NCBI RefSeq assembly: GCF_019857205.1
Contig: NZ_JAHWXO010000002.1
Location: 310,001-374,000, forward strand
Length of the DNA: 64,000 nucleotides
Source of the DNA: Qipengyuania pacifica
GTDB taxonomy: Bacteria; Pseudomonadota; Alphaproteobacteria; Sphingomonadales; Sphingomonadaceae
Direction: 5' to 3'
Shown here in pieces: positions 54,119-63,408 of this stretch. The stretch's first letter is position 1, and every line of letters begins with the position of its first letter. The notes beneath the pieces were generated by a model. It was not told the DNA's origin. It worked only from the letters and a program-made list of their open reading frames with translations, and did no database searches. A program made the position numbers and the translations under genes.

Positions 54119-55699
54119 ATGATTTTCGACAGAGTAAAACCGCTCGACGCCATTCTGGCCGCAGCGGAGAAGAAGTCGCTGAGCCGGTCGCTTGGCTGGT
54201 TCCAGCTCACCCTGATGGGCATCGGTTGCGTTATCGGCACGGGCATTTTCGTGCTGACCGCCGTCGGGGCACAAAAGGCCGGGCCCGGCCTGATGATCGC
54301 CTTCGCCATAGCCGGCGGCGTCTGCATCGTGGCTGCGCTCTGCTATGCCGAAATTGCCGCGATGATACCGGTCGCCGGATCGGCCTATACCTACAGTTAC
54401 GCCACCATAGGCGAATTCTTCGCCTGGACGGTGGGCTGGGCACTGATCATGGAATACGCCATCGCTGCATCGGCGGTGTCGGTAGGCTGGTCGGGATATT
54501 TCTCGGGGACCGTGCTGGGCGGACTGGGTATTCATCTGCCCGCCTGGTTGAGCGCAGGGCCGCTGGCCCTGGGCGGGGCCGCAGGCGGGTTCATCAACCT
54601 TCCTGCGCTGGTGATCGCGCTGCTGGTGACCGGCCTGCTGGTCATCGGCACGAGTGAAAGCGCCAAGGTCAATGCCGTCCTCGTCATCGTGAAGGTTACG
54701 GCGCTGACCGCGTTCGTGGCGATCACGCTGACGAGTTCGGAGTTCGAAGCGTCGCATTTCAACCCGTTTCTGCCGGCCGGGGTCTTCGGTGGTTGGGGAA
54801 CCGGGGTGGGTGCAGTCGGTGCCGCGGCGACCATGTTCTTCGCCTATGTCGGTTTCGATGCGGTTTCGACCGCGGCGGAGGAAACCAAGAACCCGCAACG
54901 CAACGTGCCCATCGGGCTGGTCGGATCGCTGCTGTTCTGCACGATCTTCTACATCCTTGTCGCAGGGGGTGCGATCGGGACCATCGGCGGGCAGCCGATC
55001 ATGGATGCGATGGGCATTCCGCTGGAAGCGGGATCGCCCGAACTGGCGCGCCAGTGCGCGATGCCGCAATATGCCGATGCGCTGGTCTGTTCGAACGAAC
55101 CGCTGGCCCATGTGCTCAAGATGCTGGGCTTTTCCGGCTTCGGCAATGCGATCGGGCTGGCAGCCTTCCTCGCGCTGCCTTCGGTTATCCTGGTGCTGAT
55201 TTTCGGCCAGACGCGCATCTTCTTCGTGATGAGCCGCGATGGGCTGCTGCCCGAACGGCTGAGCCGGGTGCACCCACGGTTCAAGACGCCGCATGTCGTG
55301 ACCATCATCACCGGTCTTGCCGTGGCCATTGGGGCGGCATTCTTCCCGGTCGGTCAGCTGGCGGATATCTCGAACGCGGGAACGCTCTATGCCTTCCTGA
55401 TGGTGGCAGTGGCCGTCATGGTGCTCCGCGTGAGGGATCCGGGGCGCAAGCGCCACTTCAAGGTGCCCATGGTGTGGGTCGTCGCGCCGCTGACGATCAT
55501 CGGCTGCGTACTGCTGTTCTTCAACCTGCCGAGTGCCGCCATGCTGTTCCTGCCGGGATGGGGGATCATCGGCGTGGTGATCTATGTGCTCTATTCGCGC
55601 AGGCGCAGCCATCTGGGGCAGGGCATTGTCGAAGTGGTCGACGATGTTGCCGGAGACGAGACGATGGTGCCGATCGAGCCTGGCAGGAAGAACGACTGA
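54119..55699 (+). CDS. APC-superfamily amino-acid permease
   Basis: A 526-residue inner-membrane transporter, about 12-13 helices. Core motifs GIGCVIGTGIFVLTAVGAQKAGPGL near 35-58 and FFAYVGFDAVSTAAEETKNPQRNVP near 240-265 identify the cationic/branched amino-acid permease type. A long central insert (GQPIMDAMGIPLEAGSP) sits between helices. It is monocistronic, with a perfect intrinsic terminator 7 bp after the stop. Confidence 0.92.
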   Translation: MIFDRVKPLDAILAAAEKKSLSRSLGWFQLTLMGIGCVIGTGIFVLTAVGAQKAGPGLMIAFAIAGGVCIVAALCYAEIAAMIPVAGSAYTYSYATIGEFFAWTVGWALIMEYAIAASAVSVGWSGYFSGTVLGGLGIHLPAWLSAGPLALGGAAGGFINLPALVIALLVTGLLVIGTSESAKVNAVLVIVKVTALTAFVAITLTSSEFEASHFNPFLPAGVFGGWGTGVGAVGAAATMFFAYVGFDAVSTAAEETKNPQRNVPIGLVGSLLFCTIFYILVAGGAIGTIGGQPIMDAMGIPLEAGSPELARQCAMPQYADALVCSNEPLAHVLKMLGFSGFGNAIGLAAFLALPSVILVLIFGQTRIFFVMSRDGLLPERLSRVHPRFKTPHVVTIITGLAVAIGAAFFPVGQLADISNAGTLYAFLMVAVAVMVLRVRDPGRKRHFKVPMVWVVAPLTIIGCVLLFFNLPSAAMLFLPGWGIIGVVIYVLYSRRRSHLGQGIVEVVDDVAGDETMVPIEPGRKND

Positions 55700-55705
55700 T
55701 ACAAG

Positions 55706-55734
55706 AAGGGGCGCCCGGTGAGGCGCCCCTTTTC
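55706..55734 (+). terminator. Intrinsic terminator of the permease gene (bidirectional)
   Basis: AAGGGGCGCC-CGGTGA-GGCGCCCCTT: a perfect 10-bp stem with a 6-base loop ending in TTTT. Minus-strand reading is similar with TTCTT, so it may also serve the convergent flavin-binding gene. Confidence 0.9.
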
Positions 55735-55753
55735 GATTCGAGAGACGGTCGGG

Positions 55754-56239
55754 TCAGATATCGACCGTATCGACGTGGCGTTTTTCCGCTTCGTCGTGGA
55801 CCGTCATGCCCAATGCCATCTTCGCGGTATTCAGGAGGCCGATGTCGCCGTCCCAGATTTCCGCATCGCCCAGATCCATGCGCAGGAACAGGATATCGGG
55901 ATCGGTCTTGCCGCCATCGTACCAGGCTTCGATGAAATTATTCCAGAACTGGTCGAACCGCTCCTGACTGGTTTCCTTCACCAGCGTGCCATTGAAGCGG
56001 GCGAACATGTCGTGGCCCTTTCCTTCGAAGGTCGCGGTGGCGGAACCGAGCTTCGCAAAGTCGCTCTTGGTGTGGGTGAAGAACCAGATCGAACTGTTAG
56101 CATCCTTGTCGAGCTGCGGGCTCATCGGCACCGCAGTGGAGCTGTCGTTCGTAAGCTGGAGGAACAGAAATGGGCTGTCTGCCAGCGACTTCCAGAACTT
56201 CTTCTTGAGGTCTTCCGGATTTCCTTCGGCGTGTTTCAT
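55754..56239 (-). CDS. Pyridoxamine 5'-phosphate oxidase-like flavin-binding protein
   Basis: 161 residues of the general-stress-protein-26/PNPOx-like split-barrel group. The segments SPFLFLQLTNDSSTAVPMSP, SIWFFTHTKSDFAKLG, DMFARFNGTLV and ILFLRMDLGDAEIWDGDIGLL match the fold. The start at 56239 is supported by a strong ribosome site (GAGGAG, 7-bp spacing); upstream ATGs lack one. Probably FMN or F420-like cofactor binding; function unknown. Divergent from the radical SAM gene. Confidence 0.85.
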   Translation of the reverse strand: MKHAEGNPEDLKKKFWKSLADSPFLFLQLTNDSSTAVPMSPQLDKDANSSIWFFTHTKSDFAKLGSATATFEGKGHDMFARFNGTLVKETSQERFDQFWNNFIEAWYDGGKTDPDILFLRMDLGDAEIWDGDIGLLNTAKMALGMTVHDEAEKRHVDTVDI

Positions 56240-56349
56240 CAATCGACTCCTCGTGAGATTTGTCTTCATGCAATGATCGACACGTCTGTTCGGTCCCGCG
56301 GGTGGATGCAGCGAAAACGGCAAGGGGGGCGAATTATATCAAACGATAT

Positions 56350-56377
56350 TTGCAACGCAGCGTGTTGAACATATATA
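56350..56377 (+). promoter_or_regulatory. Promoter of the radical SAM/UdgX operon (leaderless)
   Basis: TTGCAA (56350-56355), 16-bp spacer, TATATA (56372-56377). A start 7 bp downstream falls on the A of the ATG at 56384, and no ribosome site is present, so the mRNA looks leaderless. The LexA box overlaps the -10. Confidence 0.55.
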
Positions 56378-56381
56378 GAAC
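56367..56381 (+). promoter_or_regulatory. LexA (SOS) box
   Basis: GAAC-ATATATA-GAAC is the reverse complement of the alphaproteobacterial LexA site GTTC-N7-GTTC, an exact match at all eight fixed positions with the exact 7-base spacer. It overlaps the -10 and ends two bases before the start codon, so LexA binding would block transcription. Confidence 0.82.
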
Positions 56382-56383
56382 AA

Positions 56384-57628
56384 ATGGCCTCTGCCTCCAC
56401 CCTTCAGAAGCTCGAAATTCTCGCGGATGCGGCGAAATACGATGCATCCTGCGCGTCTTCGGGAACGTCGAAACGCAATTCGGTTGGCGGGAAGGGGATC
56501 GGGTCGACGGAAGGGATGGGCATTTGTCACGCCTATGCGCCCGACGGCCGCTGCATCAGTCTGCTGAAAATCCTGCTGACCAATTACTGCGTGTTCGATT
56601 GCCACTACTGTATCAATCGCAAGAGTTCGAACGTCGCCCGCGCCCGGTTCACGCCGCAGGAAGTGGTGGATCTGACACTGGCGTTCTATCGGCGTAATTA
56701 TATCGAGGGGCTGTTCCTTTCGTCAGGCATTGTCAAAAGCTCCAATCACACGATGGAGCAACTGGTCGAAGTGGCGCGCATCCTTCGCGAAGAACATGAC
56801 TTTCGCGGTTATATCCATCTCAAGACCATCCCCGAAGCGGATGCGGAAATCGTGCATCAGGCCGGGCTGTATGCCGACCGCGTTTCGATCAATGTGGAAC
56901 TGCCGACCGATAGCGGCTTGACCCGCCTCGCGCCGGACAAGAACTCCGGTCAGATCGAAGGGGCGATGGGGAAGGTGACCAGCGACATCGCCGAGCTTAA
57001 AGATGCGCGCAAGAAGTTCAAACATGCGCCACGTTATGCTCCGGCGGGGCAATCCACGCAGATGATCGTTGGCGCGGACACAGCGACGGACAGCGATATC
57101 GTTGGCAAGGCGAGCCGACTCTACGACAGTTTCAAACTGCGGCGTGTATATTACAGCGCGTTTTCTCCCATTCCCGATGCGAGTGCGGTTCTCCCGTTGA
57201 AGCGGCCGCCATTGATTCGCGAACACAGGCTATACCAATCGGACTGGTTGATGCGGTTTTACGGCTACAAGCCGGCCGAGGTGATGCAGGCGACAGAAGC
57301 GGATGGAAATCTGCCGCTGGACATCGACCCCAAGCTTGCCTGGGCGCTCAAGTTTCGGGAGCAGTTCCCCGTGGATGTAAATCGCGCCACGAAGGAGCAA
57401 TTGCTGCGCGTGCCTGGCCTGGGCGTAAAAGCGGTTCACAAGATCCTTGCCAGTCGCAGGCACCGGACGTTGCGGCTTGACGATGTGGCGCGGCTTACGC
57501 TGTCCATCACCAAGGTTCGACCGTTCATCTGCACCGTGGATTGGCGTCCTTTATTGCTGACGGACCGGGCAGATCTGCGCACGATGCTCGCGCCCAAGAC
57601 TGAACAGCTGGAGCTGTTTTCGGCATGA
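56384..57628 (+). CDS. Radical SAM protein of the UdgX-linked DNA modification/repair family
   Basis: 414 residues. The iron-sulfur motif is CVFDCHYC (C69, C73, C76; CX3CX2C), within LLTNYCVFDCHYCINRKSS. The TIM-barrel segment reads EGLFLSSGIVKSSNHTMEQ. A C-terminal helix-hairpin-helix (LRVPGLGVKAVHKILASRRHRTL, near 345-368) suggests DNA contact. The ELxxL N-terminus LQKLEILADAAKYDASC is shared by the family. The start at 56384 has no ribosome site but fits homologues. It overlaps the udgX-like gene by 4 bp. The reaction is unknown. Confidence 0.92.
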   Translation: MASASTLQKLEILADAAKYDASCASSGTSKRNSVGGKGIGSTEGMGICHAYAPDGRCISLLKILLTNYCVFDCHYCINRKSSNVARARFTPQEVVDLTLAFYRRNYIEGLFLSSGIVKSSNHTMEQLVEVARILREEHDFRGYIHLKTIPEADAEIVHQAGLYADRVSINVELPTDSGLTRLAPDKNSGQIEGAMGKVTSDIAELKDARKKFKHAPRYAPAGQSTQMIVGADTATDSDIVGKASRLYDSFKLRRVYYSAFSPIPDASAVLPLKRPPLIREHRLYQSDWLMRFYGYKPAEVMQATEADGNLPLDIDPKLAWALKFREQFPVDVNRATKEQLLRVPGLGVKAVHKILASRRHRTLRLDDVARLTLSITKVRPFICTVDWRPLLLTDRADLRTMLAPKTEQLELFSA

Positions 57629-59070
57629 CCATGCTCCCGGCCGCGCACGCAGACAGTTTCCATGTGGTGCATCTGCCGGCAGCGGATGATTTCGATTTCT
57701 GGCGCGATTGTGCACGAGCGCTGATCCAGGCTCAGGTTCCGCCCGATCGTATTTCCTGGATCGAACCGGGAGGGAGCGGCGACCTTTTCGCGCAAGGTGA
57801 CCATGGTGTTCCTGCGCTGACTTCAGGTGCGCCGCCTGTACGTGCCAACCGGCGGTTCGTGAACCTGGCAAGAAATGCCGCGCTTCATTCCGATCCGGAG
57901 CGGTTCGCGCTGTTGTACCGGCTGTTATGGCGGTTGCAGGAAAATCCCGGGATGATGGAGGACAAGGCTGACGACGATGTCCGCAAGATCGAGGAGCTCG
58001 ACAAGAATGTTCGGCGCGACAGTCACAAGATGCATGCATTTGTGCGGTTTCGCCTAGTCGAAGCGGATGAGGCAGAAGGCGGTGATCGATACGTCGCCTG
58101 GTTCGAGCCAGACCATCATATTCTGCGCGCCAATGCGGGTTTCTTCATGCGCAGGTTTGCCAATATGCGCTGGTCGATCCTTACGCCTCGCGGAAGCCTT
58201 CACTGGGACGGCGAAACCATGGCCGAGGGGCCGGCAGCAGAGCGCTCCGATGCTCCGCAAGGCGATCCCATGGAGGATTTATGGCGCACTTATTACGCGT
58301 CCATCTTCAATCCGGCGCGTCTCAAGATCGGCGCGATGCTGAAAGAAATGCCGAAGAAATACTGGAAGAACATGCCTGAAGCGGCGCTAATTCCCGAGCT
58401 CGTCGCAGGGGCCCAATCCCGTGAGGCGAAAATGGTCGAGAAGGGAGCGCTGGAATTCGACGAGCGGCCGGAGACTTTGGCCGCGATCGACAAGGCTATA
58501 TCAGCCTGTCGCAAATGCCCGATCGGATTGCTGGATAATCACGCCGTCATGGGTGAAGGGCCGCAGGACGCTGCCTTGATGATCGTGGGCGAACAGCCGG
58601 GCGATCAGGAGGATATCAAAGGCCGACCCTTCGTCGGCCCAGCGGGACAATTGCTCGACGATCATCTGCGGACGGCGGGGATCGATCGAAGCGCGGCTTA
58701 CGTCACCAACGCCGTAAAACATTTCAAATATGTTCAACGCGGAAAACGGCGCATTCACCAGAGCCCGGCGGCAAAGGAAATCGATACGTGTCGGTGGTGG
58801 ATGGAAAGCGAAAGAGCGATCGTTCAACCGAAACTGGTGCTGGCGATGGGGGCCAGTGCAGCACGGGGCATGCTCGGTAAAACAGTCAGTATTTCCAACG
58901 CTCGGGGCGCACCGATCCAGCTAGAGGACGGCAGTGAGTTGTGGGTGACAGCGCACCCATCCTATCTGCTGCGTCTGGATGGGGCCGCCAGGGATGAACA
59001 GGTGCGCTTGTTCGACAACGACCTGCGGGCGGTGCGGCAACGTCTCGACGAAATCGCTCAGCGAGCGTGA
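57625..59070 (+). CDS. UdgX-family uracil-DNA-binding protein with N-terminal DUF4130
   Basis: 481 residues in two parts: a DUF4130 domain (1 to about 245) and a uracil-DNA glycosylase fold (about 290-480). The glycosylase has motif 1 GEQPGDQEDI and the R-loop KRRIHQSP with His378. In UdgX this loop's His forms a covalent bond with the uracil-bearing deoxyribose, so the protein should trap uracil-DNA tightly. The GQLLDDHL and HPSYLLR segments complete the fold. Co-translated with the radical SAM gene. The fusion to DUF4130 is a common architecture for this pair. Confidence 0.92.
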   Translation: MTMLPAAHADSFHVVHLPAADDFDFWRDCARALIQAQVPPDRISWIEPGGSGDLFAQGDHGVPALTSGAPPVRANRRFVNLARNAALHSDPERFALLYRLLWRLQENPGMMEDKADDDVRKIEELDKNVRRDSHKMHAFVRFRLVEADEAEGGDRYVAWFEPDHHILRANAGFFMRRFANMRWSILTPRGSLHWDGETMAEGPAAERSDAPQGDPMEDLWRTYYASIFNPARLKIGAMLKEMPKKYWKNMPEAALIPELVAGAQSREAKMVEKGALEFDERPETLAAIDKAISACRKCPIGLLDNHAVMGEGPQDAALMIVGEQPGDQEDIKGRPFVGPAGQLLDDHLRTAGIDRSAAYVTNAVKHFKYVQRGKRRIHQSPAAKEIDTCRWWMESERAIVQPKLVLAMGASAARGMLGKTVSISNARGAPIQLEDGSELWVTAHPSYLLRLDGAARDEQVRLFDNDLRAVRQRLDEIAQRA

Positions 59071-59197
59071 CCCGCATCCACCACGCTGGTTCTGCGTAAG
59101 CATAGATGGTTGAGGAACAATTTGCCGCGGCCACAGCTACTTAGAAACATAGGTAGCAGCCGAGTACCATCGGGAAGGGCAAAGTGTTGGAATATCG

Positions 59198-59926
59198 ATG
59201 GTAAAGGCGCATCTTTCCAAACGCATCGGCAAGTTCACCGGTGACCGCCGGGTTCTGGTATTACTGATCTTGGCCGGCCTGCTGATAGCTGGCCGCGTGT
59301 GGCTAGCCGAACATCCCGAGCATGATCCCTGGGCGCCACTGGACTTACGCGATCCTGTGGGGTGGGCCACGGAAGCCAAGTTGCAATCCCTGCGTGAGGA
59401 TGTGGCCGAATGCCGGGGCGTTCTCGACCGAAGCGATGTGGTCCATGAAATACTCGAGCCGGCGGGCGAAGGTGCTTGCAGGCGGGAAGACCGTACCGTC
59501 CTTACCGGGCTCCCGTTGTCGCCGAATAGTCCGCCTGTGACATGTTCGGCATCGATTGCGCTGCTGTTGTGGGAACGCGAGGCAGTGGCACCGCTAGCCG
59601 AAGAAATCTTCGGTTCGGAAATTCAGCGTATAGAGCATCTTGGAGCGTATTCCTGCCGCCGTCTCTACGGGCGTGATTCCGGTCCTTGGAGTGAACACGC
59701 GACTGCCAACGCGATAGATATCGCGGGGTTCGTCCTTGCGGATGGCACGCGGATCAGCGTGCTGAACGACTGGTCGGGAGAAGGCGATAAAGCCCAATTC
59801 CTGCGAAGGGTGCGCGATGATGCCTGCGACAGTTTTTCGACTGTCCTGTCACCCGATTACAACGCGGCCCATGCCGATCATTTCCATCTCGACATGAGCC
59901 CTCGCTGGCGCAGCGTCTGCCGATAG
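59198..59926 (+). CDS. Extensin-like C-terminal domain protein (M15-like metallopeptidase fold)
   Basis: 242 residues: one N-terminal membrane anchor (VLLILAGLLIAGRVWL, about 21-36), then an extensin-like domain. The segments SEHATANAIDIAGF near 167 and HADHFHLDMSP near 227 carry the SxHxxxxAxD and HxxHxH metal-binding pattern of D-Ala-D-Ala carboxypeptidase-type (M15) folds. Four Cys in the domain may form disulfides. A cell-wall role is likely. Ends 4 bp before the convergent phoB stop. Confidence 0.82.
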   Translation: MVKAHLSKRIGKFTGDRRVLVLLILAGLLIAGRVWLAEHPEHDPWAPLDLRDPVGWATEAKLQSLREDVAECRGVLDRSDVVHEILEPAGEGACRREDRTVLTGLPLSPNSPPVTCSASIALLLWEREAVAPLAEEIFGSEIQRIEHLGAYSCRRLYGRDSGPWSEHATANAIDIAGFVLADGTRISVLNDWSGEGDKAQFLRRVRDDACDSFSTVLSPDYNAAHADHFHLDMSPRWRSVCR

Positions 59927-59930
59927 GTCG

Positions 59931-60656
59931 CTACGCTTCCAGCGAGTAACCTGCGCTGCGGACGGTACGAACCGGATCCTTTGCGCCTTCGATCTCGATC
60001 GCCTTGCGCAAACGGCGAATATGTACGTCGACCGTTCGCAGTTCGATTTCGCTTTCGGTACCCCACACGCCGTCGAGCAATTGCCCACGGCTGAAGACCC
60101 GCCCCGGGCTTTCCATGAAGAATTTCAGCAGCCGGTATTCGGTCGGTCCGAGTTGCAGCGTGCGGCCGCGGCGGGTGACCTTGTGCGCTACGGGATCGAG
60201 CAGGATATCGCCGACTTCGATGCTTTCCCCTGCCAGGGCAGGGCGGATGCGCCGCATGACAGCGGCAACCCGCGCGAGCAGCTCGCGTGGCGAAAAGGGT
60301 TTGGTGAGGTAATCGTCCGCGCCGGTATCGAGGCCGCGGATACGATCATCCTCTGCCTCGCGCGCGGTAAGCATGATGATCGGAACATGCGCGGTATCCT
60401 TGTCCCGTCGCAAGCGGCGACAGACTTCGATCCCGCTGGTACCTTCGATCATCCAGTCCAGGATAACCAGGTCTGGCACGTCTTCCGATGCGAGAAGCAG
60501 GGCTTCATCGCCATCCGACGTCGTGCGGACGTTGTAGCCTTCATTGGTGAAGCGATATTCGAGCAGTTCGGAGAGGGCCGGATCGTCCTCTACCAACAAT
60601 AGTTTGGCCGCGTGCAAATCCTTGCCTTTCCGGGAGTTTTCTATCTCGGTCGGCAT
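59931..60656 (-). CDS. phoB: Phosphate regulon response regulator PhoB
   Basis: 241 residues, OmpR/PhoB family. Receiver: acidic pocket in LLLVEDDPAL, phospho-Asp in VILDWMIEGTSG near 68, and Lys in LTKPFSPREL near 120. Winged-helix DNA-binding domain with RTVDVHIRRLRKAIE near 210. Last gene of the pst-phoU-phoB run, 31 bp after phoU. The cognate sensor PhoR is not in the visible part. Confidence 0.95.
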   Translation of the reverse strand: MPTEIENSRKGKDLHAAKLLLVEDDPALSELLEYRFTNEGYNVRTTSDGDEALLLASEDVPDLVILDWMIEGTSGIEVCRRLRRDKDTAHVPIIMLTAREAEDDRIRGLDTGADDYLTKPFSPRELLARVAAVMRRIRPALAGESIEVGDILLDPVAHKVTRRGRTLQLGPTEYRLLKFFMESPGRVFSRGQLLDGVWGTESEIELRTVDVHIRRLRKAIEIEGAKDPVRTVRSAGYSLEA

Positions 60657-60687
60657 GGCTTTATGACCTTTGAACTACAGTTTTGTG

Positions 60688-61368
60688 TCAACTGTCCTCG
60701 TCGGGCGGATAGTTTCCGGTTGCGGCGAAATGCACCATTTCAGCAACATTCGTTGCATGATCGCCCACACGTTCGAGATTGCGCGCGATGAAGAGCATCT
60801 GCGCCGCGCTCGAGATCGTGGAAGGGTTTTCCACCATGTGACTGACGAGGTTGCGGAAAATCGAGTTGTAGAAAGCGTCGACCTTCTCATCCGTCGCGAT
60901 GACTTCGCGGGCAAGTTCGGCATCGCGTGCGGCATAGGCGGTCAACACATCGTGAACCATTTCCGCGGCGACTTCGGCCATCGCGGGAAGCAGCGTGAGC
61001 GGTTCGAACTGCTTGCGGTTCGGGCCGATCTGCTTGCTCGCCTTGGCGATGTTCTTCGAATAATCGCCGATCCGTTCGACGACGCCGGCAATCTTGAGAG
61101 CGGCGATCACTTCGCGCAGATCGTCGGCCATTGGCGCGCGGAGGGCGATGATACGGACCGCGAGCTTGTCGATCTCGGTTTCGAGCGCGTCGATCTTCTT
61201 GTCGCCCTTGATGACCAGGTCGGCAAGTTCGTCGTCGCCCTTGACCAAGGCTTCGAGCGAACGCTCGACAGCCGCTTCGGCGAGCCCGCCCATTTCGGCG
61301 ATAAGGCCGCGCAGCCGCGTAATATCTTCGTCGAAGGCCTTTACAGTGTGTTCTTGCATCGAATTCAT
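60688..61368 (-). CDS. phoU: Phosphate transport system regulator PhoU
   Basis: Links Pst transport status to PhoR. 226 residues, two PhoU repeats of three helices each, with the acidic motifs ERIGDYSKNIA near 95 and LERVGDHATNVAEM near 200 (E/DxxxD repeats). ATG 61368 (MNSMQEH) or 61359. Lies 4 bp after pstB. Confidence 0.95.
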   Translation of the reverse strand: MNSMQEHTVKAFDEDITRLRGLIAEMGGLAEAAVERSLEALVKGDDELADLVIKGDKKIDALETEIDKLAVRIIALRAPMADDLREVIAALKIAGVVERIGDYSKNIAKASKQIGPNRKQFEPLTLLPAMAEVAAEMVHDVLTAYAARDAELAREVIATDEKVDAFYNSIFRNLVSHMVENPSTISSAAQMLFIARNLERVGDHATNVAEMVHFAATGNYPPDEDS

Positions 61369-61372
61369 GGCC

Positions 61373-62161
61373 TTATCCGTAGCGTCCAGTGATGTAATCC
61401 TGGGTGCGCTGTTCGTGCGGATTGGTAAATATGTCAGAAGTACGACCATATTCCACCATTTTTCCCAAGTGGAAGAAAGCGGTACGCTGACTGACACGTG
61501 CGGCTTGCTGCATGGAATGGGTAACGATCACGATGGCATAACGGCCATTGAGTTCGGCAATCAGTTCCTCGATCTTGGCAGTCGCGATCGGGTCGAGGGC
61601 CGAGCATGGTTCGTCCATCAGGATCACTTCCGGATCGACCGCGATAGCGCGGGCGATACAAAGACGCTGTTGTTGCCCCCCTGACAGGGCGGTGCCGCTA
61701 TCCTGAAGGCGATCCTTCACCTCTTCCCAAAGGCCCGCGCGCCTGAGCGATTTCTCCACGATCGCATCGAGTTCGTCCTTGCCCTCGGCCAGACCGTGGA
61801 TCTTCGGGCCGTAGGCGATGTTTTCGTAAATCGATTTGGGGAATGGATTGGGTTTCTGGAAAACCATGCCCACCCGTGCGCGCAATTGCACCACATCCAT
61901 GCCGGAGCGGTATATGTCCCGGCCATCCAGTTCGATCTCGCCTTCGACGCGGGCCGAAGGGATCGTGTCGTTCATACGGTTGAGCGTGCGCAGGAAGGTC
62001 GACTTGCCGCAACCGGATGGACCGATGAATGCCGTCACATACTGGGTCGGGATATCGATCGAGACCTCGTCGATAGCCTTCTTGTCGCCATAGAAGACTG
62101 AAACCGCCTTGGCGCTCATCTTGGCTTCGGTCTTCTCGAGGTTGTCGTGGACTACGGTCAC
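61373..62161 (-). CDS. pstB: Phosphate ABC transporter ATP-binding protein PstB
   Basis: 262 residues, complete ABC ATPase: Walker [10 protein letters not shown] near 43, signature LSGGQQQR near 155, Walker [13 protein letters not shown] near 176, H-loop His in [11 protein letters not shown] near 213. The family always works with PstA/PstC. Overlaps the pstA stop by 4 bp and precedes phoU. Confidence 0.97.
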   Translation of the reverse strand: MTVVHDNLEKTEAKMSAKAVSVFYGDKKAIDEVSIDIPTQYVTAFIGPSGCGKSTFLRTLNRMNDTIPSARVEGEIELDGRDIYRSGMDVVQLRARVGMVFQKPNPFPKSIYENIAYGPKIHGLAEGKDELDAIVEKSLRRAGLWEEVKDRLQDSGTALSGGQQQRLCIARAIAVDPEVILMDEPCSALDPIATAKIEELIAELNGRYAIVIVTHSMQQAARVSQRTAFFHLGKMVEYGRTSDIFTNPHEQRTQDYITGRYG

Positions 62162-63408
62162 CAGGTTTTCTCGAATTTGTTACGCAGGTAGATGGCGAGC
62201 CCGTTCATGACGAGCAGGAACAACAATAGTACGATGATTGCCGCACTCGTGCGTTCCACGAAGCCGCGGTCGATTTCATCCGACCAGAGGAAAATCTGCA
62301 TCGGCAATACGGTTGCCGGCGATGTGAATCCGTCGGGCGGGGTGGCGACGAAAGCGCGCATGCCGATCATTAGCAGCGGCGCCGTTTCGCCCAGAGCGCG
62401 GGCCATGCCGATAATGGTACCGGTAAGTATGCCGGGAAGGGCGAGCGGCAGGACATGGTGGAAGACAACCTGTACGGGCGATGCGCCGACAGCCAGCGCC
62501 CCGTCGCGAATGCTGGGCGGTACGGCCTTGATCGCGTTGCGTCCGGCGATGACGATAACGGGCATCGTCATCAATGCCAGCGTCATGCCGCCGATGATCG
62601 GCGCGGATCGCAGGTTCGGGAAAAGGGTCAGAAATACGGCGAGGCCAAGCAGACCGAAAATGATCGAGGGAACCGCAGCCAGATTGTTGATCGACAGTTC
62701 GATCACGTCCGTCCACCGGTTCTTGGGTGCATACTCTTCCAAGTAGAGCGCAGCGAGGACACCGATCGGGAAGGCCAGCGCAAGGGTGATGAGCATGGTC
62801 AGGATCGAGCCTTTCAGCGCGCCCCAGATGCCCACCTGCTGCGGGTTGGTGGCGTCCGAACGGGTCAGGAACCCGGCATCGAACCGTTTGGCGATCTGAC
62901 CGCGTTCGGAAAGCTGCGCAGCCAGCGCCCGCATCTCAGGCGAACCTTCGCCCTGATAACCAGAAGCGAGGCTTGCAGATGCGGGGAGCCAGAAACTTGC
63001 CTGGGTCTGCAGAACGGAAGGATTGCCGATGATTTCGTCGGCAACATCGCGCCAAGCCTGACCGCCAAGCTGAGAAGCCGCTTCTTCGCCGAGGTTTTCC
63101 TGCGCGAAATACTGAACGACGTCGCGCAGCCCTTGCGCTTCGAGGGTCTGGATCGCGCCCGGTTGATCCATGGTTGCGGGATCTGCCGCGATGCCGGCCT
63201 GTGTGAAGTCGATCGGAACTTCGAGCTCGACGCGCTGGAAACCGCCGATACCGTTGAGCGTCATCGTCCCGAGCAGGAACAGCAACACGGCGACCGAGAA
63301 CAGGATCGCGCCAAGGCCAAATGCCTTGAAGCGACGTTCCGCAGCGTAGCGTTTCTTCAGACGGGCTTCGAAAGCGGCCTGGCGCGTGGGATCGAGACGC
63401 TCAGTCAT
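62158..63408 (-). CDS. pstA: Phosphate ABC transporter permease PstA
   Basis: 416 residues, larger than the usual 280-300 because of an N-terminal periplasmic insertion (about 45-205) between TM1 and the conserved permease core. The core (about 210-410) carries the EAA-type loop [26 protein letters not shown]. The insertion lacks homology I can name but ends with [17 protein letters not shown]. The start is ATG 63408 (MTERLDPTR), overlapping the pstC stop. A long N-terminus is seen in other alphaproteobacterial PstA. Confidence 0.9.
   Translation of the reverse strand: MTERLDPTRQAAFEARLKKRYAAERRFKAFGLGAILFSVAVLLFLLGTMTLNGIGGFQRVELEVPIDFTQAGIAADPATMDQPGAIQTLEAQGLRDVVQYFAQENLGEEAASQLGGQAWRDVADEIIGNPSVLQTQASFWLPASASLASGYQGEGSPEMRALAAQLSERGQIAKRFDAGFLTRSDATNPQQVGIWGALKGSILTMLITLALAFPIGVLAALYLEEYAPKNRWTDVIELSINNLAAVPSIIFGLLGLAVFLTLFPNLRSAPIIGGMTLALMTMPVIVIAGRNAIKAVPPSIRDGALAVGASPVQVVFHHVLPLALPGILTGTIIGMARALGETAPLLMIGMRAFVATPPDGFTSPATVLPMQIFLWSDEIDRGFVERTSAAIIVLLLFLLVMNGLAIYLRNKFEKTW

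Noticed and set aside
54050..55612. A 520-codon minus-strand open frame
   Set aside because: Antisense to the amino-acid permease; His/Arg/Gln-rich product without domains.
60657..60687. Pho box in front of phoB
   Set aside because: The 31-bp gap shows no paired CTGTCAT-like repeats; the operon promoter should be beyond the right edge.
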